DNA of 64,000 nt, taken from contig NZ_JAHZPJ010000005.1 in NCBI RefSeq assembly GCF_019929345.1, positions 1-64,000 on the forward strand, given 5' to 3'. The notes beneath the pieces are model-generated. The model searched no databases. It was not told the origin of the DNA and saw only the letters and a program-made list of their open reading frames with translations. Position 1 is the stretch's first letter, and every line of letters starts with the position of its first letter. Of the stretch, positions 60,623 to 64,000 are shown piece by piece. The DNA comes from Streptococcus oralis. GTDB taxonomy: Bacteria > Bacillota > Bacilli > Lactobacillales > Streptococcaceae. The position numbers and the translations under genes are program-made.

Positions 60623-61509
60623 GAACGGTTTACCGTCTCCTTTCTTCGGTCTTTGTCACGATGGCTTTCATTGACAGGCCAGTTTTTAGCAAGGTCCTCA
60701 GCAATTCGTTTTGCAAAGGCAACACTACGGTGTTGTCCACCTGTACATCCTACTGCAATGGTTAAAACAGACTTGCCTTCTTTTTTGTAACTTGGCAAAA
60801 TGGGTTCAATCAAGGCGAGTAAGTGCTGATAGAAACTTTCAGACTCTTCATGATTCATCACATAGTCATAAACTGCTTGATCCTCACCTGTCTGATTACG
60901 GAGTTCAGGGAGGTAGTATGGGTTTGGTAAGAAACGGACATCAAAGACCAAGTCTGCATCGATAGGAATACCATACTTGAATCCAAAAGACATGACTTCG
61001 ATACGGAAAGACTGGGCTTGTTCTTGGTCCGAAAATTGCTCAGCAATGGTTTTACGAAGTTCACGCGGGGTGAGTTCTGTCGTATCCACCACATTTTGGC
61101 TCATGTTTTTCAAAGGAGCCAAAAGTTCACGCTCCAGCTTGATGCCGTCTAAAATCCGACCATCCGCTGCTAGAGGGTGACTTCGTCTAGTTTCCTTATA
61201 GCGTGCCACCAATTCCTTATCTGCTGCGTCTAAAAAGAGGATTTTGAAGTCCAAATCATCTTGGTTTTCCAATTCATCCAAAACGGCCTGAATCTCCGAA
61301 AAGAAGGAACGGCTCCGCATATCCACCACCAGGGCTAACTTATGGTCATCATCCTTGGTCTCTACCAACTGCAAGAACTTTGGCAAGAGGGCTGGTGGCA
61401 TATTGTCAATAGTGAAATATCCCAAATCCTCGAAGGACTGAATGGCTACCGTTTTCCCTGCGCCACTCATCCCTGTCACAATTACCAGGTGAAGTTGTTT
61501 CTTTGTCAT
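60619..61509 (-). CDS. rapZ: RapZ/YvcJ-like RNase adapter, nucleotide-binding protein
   Basis: 296 residues. Walker [25 protein letters not shown] motif, and the C-terminal domain with [10 protein letters not shown]. In Gram-negatives RapZ guides decay of GlmZ RNA; in Gram-positives YvcJ affects competence and hydrolyses nucleotides. AAGGAG stands before the ATG. First gene of the operon with yvcK and whiA. Confidence 0.94.
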   Translation of the reverse strand: MTKKQLHLVIVTGMSGAGKTVAIQSFEDLGYFTIDNMPPALLPKFLQLVETKDDDHKLALVVDMRSRSFFSEIQAVLDELENQDDLDFKILFLDAADKELVARYKETRRSHPLAADGRILDGIKLERELLAPLKNMSQNVVDTTELTPRELRKTIAEQFSDQEQAQSFRIEVMSFGFKYGIPIDADLVFDVRFLPNPYYLPELRNQTGEDQAVYDYVMNHEESESFYQHLLALIEPILPSYKKEGKSVLTIAVGCTGGQHRSVAFAKRIAEDLAKNWPVNESHRDKDRRKETVNRS

Positions 61510-61526
61510 CTATCTCTCCTTATATC

Positions 61527-61552
61527 AAAAAAAGTTTGGCAGAGCCAAACTT
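61527..61552 (-). terminator. ridA terminator
   Basis: Perfect 9-bp stem (61532-61540 with 61544-61552) followed by seven T on the minus strand, just past the ridA stop. The rapZ start lies 18 bases further on. Confidence 0.9.
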
Positions 61553-61560
61553 CAACTAGC

Positions 61561-61941
61561 TTATCCAATCTCTGCGATCACTTCAATTTCGACTTTTACA
61601 TCACGAGGAAGACGTGCAACCTCTACAGCTGAACGAGCTGGAAATTCCTCTTTAAAGGCCGTTTGGTAAACCTCATTAAAAGGAACAAAGTCATTCATAT
61701 CGCTCAAGAAGCAAGTTGTTTTGACAACATGGTCAAAGTCTGTTCCTGCTTCAGCCAAAATAGCACCGATATTTTTCAAGACTTGTTCTGTCTGTTCTTG
61801 GATAGTCTCTCCTACAATTTCACCAGTTTCAGGAGATAGAGGAACTTGACCGCTTGCAAATAAAAGATTGCCAACGATTTTTCCTTGAACATAAGGTCCG
61901 ATAGCCTTTGGAGCTTTATCTGTATGAATTGTTTTTGCCAT
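61561..61941 (-). CDS. ridA: RidA family reactive imine/enamine deaminase
   Basis: 126 residues, YjgF/YER057c/UK114 fold; hydrolyses reactive 2-aminoacrylate-type imines. The key arginine and family block lie in PARSAVEVARLPRDVKVEIEVIA, and the N-terminal KAPKAIGPYVQGKIVGNLLFASGQ is typical (read in two parts). Starts 9 bases after engB. Confidence 0.94.
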   Translation of the reverse strand: MAKTIHTDKAPKAIGPYVQGKIVGNLLFASGQVPLSPETGEIVGETIQEQTEQVLKNIGAILAEAGTDFDHVVKTTCFLSDMNDFVPFNEVYQTAFKEEFPARSAVEVARLPRDVKVEIEVIAEIG

Positions 61942-61950
61942 TTCTTTCCC

Positions 61951-62538
61951 TCACAATTTTTCTAATATTGCATCCCAAGCCTGATCCATCCCTGCCTTGC
62001 TGACAGATGAAAAGAGGATGAAGTCGTCACTTGGGTCAAAGTTTAATTTCTTTTTGATTGCTGATTCGTGCTTGTTCCACTTACCACGAGGAATCTTGTC
62101 CGCCTTGGTCGCAACGATGATAACCGGAATCTCATAATACTTGAGAAATTCGTACATCTGCACATCATCTGCTGACGGGTCGTGGCGGAGATCCACCAAA
62201 CTGACAACCGCACGGAGATTTTCCCGAGTCGTTAGGTACTCCTCAATCATGCGCCCCCACTTTTCACGCTCCTTTTTGGAAACGCGGGCATAGCCATAAC
62301 CTGGTACATCCACAAAGCGCATCTTGTCATCAATGTTGAAAAAGTTGAGCAACTGAGTTTTACCAGGTTTCCCCGATGTACGAGCCAGATTTTTGCGGTT
62401 CAACATGGTGTTGATAAAGCTAGATTTGCCAACATTTGAACGCCCTGCAAGGGCAATCTCTGGCAGTTCATCCTGCGGATAGTGGGATTTATTGGCAGCA
62501 CTGAGCAGGATTTCAGCATTGTGTGTATTGATTTCCAT
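61951..62538 (-). CDS. engB: Ribosome biogenesis GTPase EngB (YsxC/YihA)
   Basis: 195 residues. G1 [11 protein letters not shown]3 DVPGYG, G4 TKADK. It assists 50S assembly and is usually essential. I start at ATG 62538 behind AGAGGTG; the GTG at 62544 is two codons upstream. It follows clpX by 8 bases, a conserved streptococcal pair. Confidence 0.96.
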   Translation of the reverse strand: MEINTHNAEILLSAANKSHYPQDELPEIALAGRSNVGKSSFINTMLNRKNLARTSGKPGKTQLLNFFNIDDKMRFVDVPGYGYARVSKKEREKWGRMIEEYLTTRENLRAVVSLVDLRHDPSADDVQMYEFLKYYEIPVIIVATKADKIPRGKWNKHESAIKKKLNFDPSDDFILFSSVSKAGMDQAWDAILEKL

Positions 62539-62546
62539 AGTCACCT

Positions 62547-63779
62547 CTAGGCTGTTTCTAGGATTGGTTTTTCCGTTCCATCGACAGCTTCTTTCGTGAT
62601 GCGGACCAATTTCACATTTTCTTGACTTGGCACTTCAAACATAACATCTAACATGGTTTCTTCGATGATTGACCGAAGACCACGCGCACCAGTTTTGCGT
62701 TCGATAGCCTTATTGGCGATTTCCTGAAGGGCTTCATCGTCAAATTCCAACTCAACGTCATCATAAGAAAGCAAGGTTTGGTATTGTTTGACCAAGGCAT
62801 TTCTTGGTTCTTTCAAGATGCGAACCAAGTCATCAACCGTCAATTGCTCAAGAGCAGCAAAGACAGGCAAGCGTCCAATCAACTCAGGGATAATACCGAA
62901 TTTTTGAATGTCTTCTGCGATGATTTCTTGCATGTAGGAGCTGTTTTCGTCAATCGCCTTGTTATTTTGGCCAAAACCGATGACTTTTTCTCCCAAACGT
63001 TGTTTAACGATTTCTTCGATGCCATCAAAAGCACCACCCACGATAAAGAGAATGTTCTTGGTATCCACCTGAATCATCTCTTGTTGTGGATGTTTGCGTC
63101 CACCTTGAGGCGGTACGCTAGCGACAGTTCCCTCGATAATCTTGAGAAGGGCTTGTTGCACACCTTCACCCGAAACGTCACGTGTGATAGACACATTCTC
63201 GCTCTTCTTGGCAATTTTGTCAATTTCATCTACGTAGATAATCCCACGTTCTGCACGCTCAATGTTAAAGTCAGCAGCCTGCAAGAGTTTGAGGAGGATG
63301 TTTTCAACGTCCTCACCCACATACCCAGCCTCAGTCAGAGCTGTCGCATCTGCAATAGCAAAAGGCACATTCAAGCTCTTAGCCAAAGTCTGAGCCAAGA
63401 AAGTTTTCCCAGAACCAGTTGGGCCAATCATCAGGATATTTGACTTCTGCAAATCCACATCTTCTGACTCTTCCCGCGTATCGTGGAAATTGATGCGTTT
63501 GTAGTGATTGTATACAGCCACTGCCAAGGCACGTTTGGCACGGTCCTGACCAATCACATAGTGATTTAAAATATTGAGGAGTTCGATTGGTTTTGGTACT
63601 TCAGACAAATCTGCCAAAACTTCCTCGGCCAACTCCTCACGAATGATTTCCTGGGCTAATTCCACACATTCATTACAGATAAAGGCGTTGTTGCCAGCGA
63701 TTATTTTCTTTACTTCTTCTTGGCTTTTGCCACAAAATGAGCAATAAACCATCATATCATTTTTCCTATTTGTAGGCAT
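62547..63779 (-). CDS. clpX: ATP-dependent Clp protease ATP-binding subunit ClpX
   Basis: 410 residues. N-terminal zinc-binding domain (CSFCGK, CNECVE), AAA+ core with Walker A GPTGSGKT, Walker [10 protein letters not shown], pore loop YVGED, sensor-2 GARGLRS. It unfolds substrates and feeds them to ClpP (gene at 14334). GGAAGGAAATC precedes the ATG. Downstream partner engB is co-transcribed. Confidence 0.98.
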   Translation of the reverse strand: MPTNRKNDMMVYCSFCGKSQEEVKKIIAGNNAFICNECVELAQEIIREELAEEVLADLSEVPKPIELLNILNHYVIGQDRAKRALAVAVYNHYKRINFHDTREESEDVDLQKSNILMIGPTGSGKTFLAQTLAKSLNVPFAIADATALTEAGYVGEDVENILLKLLQAADFNIERAERGIIYVDEIDKIAKKSENVSITRDVSGEGVQQALLKIIEGTVASVPPQGGRKHPQQEMIQVDTKNILFIVGGAFDGIEEIVKQRLGEKVIGFGQNNKAIDENSSYMQEIIAEDIQKFGIIPELIGRLPVFAALEQLTVDDLVRILKEPRNALVKQYQTLLSYDDVELEFDDEALQEIANKAIERKTGARGLRSIIEETMLDVMFEVPSQENVKLVRITKEAVDGTEKPILETA

Positions 63780-63810
63780 GATTTCCTTCCATTCTAATTT
63801 ATCATTCTAT

Positions 63811-63981
63811 CTAAAATAAGGTCATATAAAAAGCGTGGACACTGTTGACCAGATTGGTAAAAGCATTCAACCAGAGTAAGGCAGACAGTCCATAGCGCTT
63901 CTTACGAAAAGCCTGTGCCCCAGTCAAAATACAGATCACACACAAAAAAGCTGTAAAAAATCCAAATATACTGCGCTCCAT
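63811..63981 (-). CDS. Small membrane protein, 56 residues
   Basis: The minus strand from ATG 63981 reads MERSIFGFFTAFLCVICILT, then a basic turn (FRKKRYG), a second hydrophobic stretch and ends NSVHAFYMTLF. Two membrane segments, no known domain. AAAGGAAG stands six bases before the ATG. It is 31 bases upstream of clpX, and pneumococcus has a homologue between folA and clpX. Function unknown. Confidence 0.8.
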   Translation of the reverse strand: MERSIFGFFTAFLCVICILTGAQAFRKKRYGLSALLWLNAFTNLVNSVHAFYMTLF

Positions 63982-64000
63982 TAGACTTCCTTTCTATCTC

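Noticed and set aside
62778..63443. 221-codon open frame on the plus strand
   Set aside because: Lies fully antisense to clpX, no ribosome site, sequence without domain sense; a shadow of the GC pattern of clpX.

Overview
The window looks like chromosome from a Mitis-group Streptococcus (S. mitis / S. oralis / S. pneumoniae type). Reasons: an AT-rich low-GC Firmicute sequence; gene neighbourhoods that I recognise from pneumococcus (ftsEX-prfB, livJHMGF-ylbG-clpP-upp-comEB, spxB-copA-cupA-copY, a thiamine cluster, lctO, caxP/mntE, cdaA-cdaR-glmM, whiA-yvcK-rapZ, engB-clpX); the H2O2-forming oxidases SpxB and LctO; and a BOX repeat of the boxA-boxC type at 38964-39067. I saw no tRNA, rRNA, CRISPR array, insertion sequence or phage gene. 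Most genes lie on the minus strand.

Layout. 1-243: 3' end of a bacteriocin-type secretion accessory gene. 435-3160: cell-division ftsX/ftsE and prfB with its programmed frameshift. 3271-3927: CBS-ACT protein. 4062-9016: a winged-helix/LicC/LicA fusion gene, a 61-residue membrane peptide and two tandem NCS1 permeases. 9145-13967: branched-chain amino-acid ABC importer livJHMGF, with a hairpin array after livF. 13986-16575: ylbG, clpP under a CtsR box, an unknown gene, upp, comEB. 16594-22723: TetR and DegV with overlapping divergent promoters, a flavoprotein, DUF1697, Nudix, MerR, and a sodium symporter with a leader terminator. 22763-29833: manA, SemiSWEET, VOC protein, spxB, and the copper operon copY-cupA-copA. 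30019-36589: thiamine salvage and ECF transport, bounded by two TPP riboswitches (thiD on plus; ykoE/ATPase/ecfT/tenA/thiW/thiM/thiE on minus). 36691-38746: lctO and yaaA. 38826-41085: small-ORF remnant with a GATA repeat, BOX, membrane protein, peptide deformylase paralogue. 41190-45386: P-type cation exporter behind a yybP-ykoY (Mn) riboswitch, divergent from the Mn exporter mntE. 45440-55540: ABC-F, cca, dapB, DegV, DUF1149, glmM, cdaR, cdaA, ferredoxin-NADP reductase. 55585-58702: accessory island. 58737-63981: whiA-yvcK-rapZ, ridA, engB, clpX, small membrane protein.

The most interesting part is the island at 55585-58702. It has two paralogous small lipoproteins, a lipase-like protein with an N-terminal GHSLG lipase domain and a helical C-terminal region, a truncated lipase copy, and two small helical proteins. 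This is the composition of the reverse-domain type VII secretion lipase toxins (TslA with TilA immunity lipoprotein and TlaA helical partners, described in Staphylococcus). The island sits between two 46-47 bp direct repeats formed from the whiA 3' end and its terminator, so it appears to have been inserted there. The second unusual locus is the LicC-LicA fusion with its duplicated permease.

Functionally, several genes relate to peroxide and metal stress: SpxB and LctO make H2O2, YaaA is a peroxide-stress protein, and the Cu and Mn exporters limit metal toxicity. CcpA-like cre palindromes lie in front of both oxidase genes.
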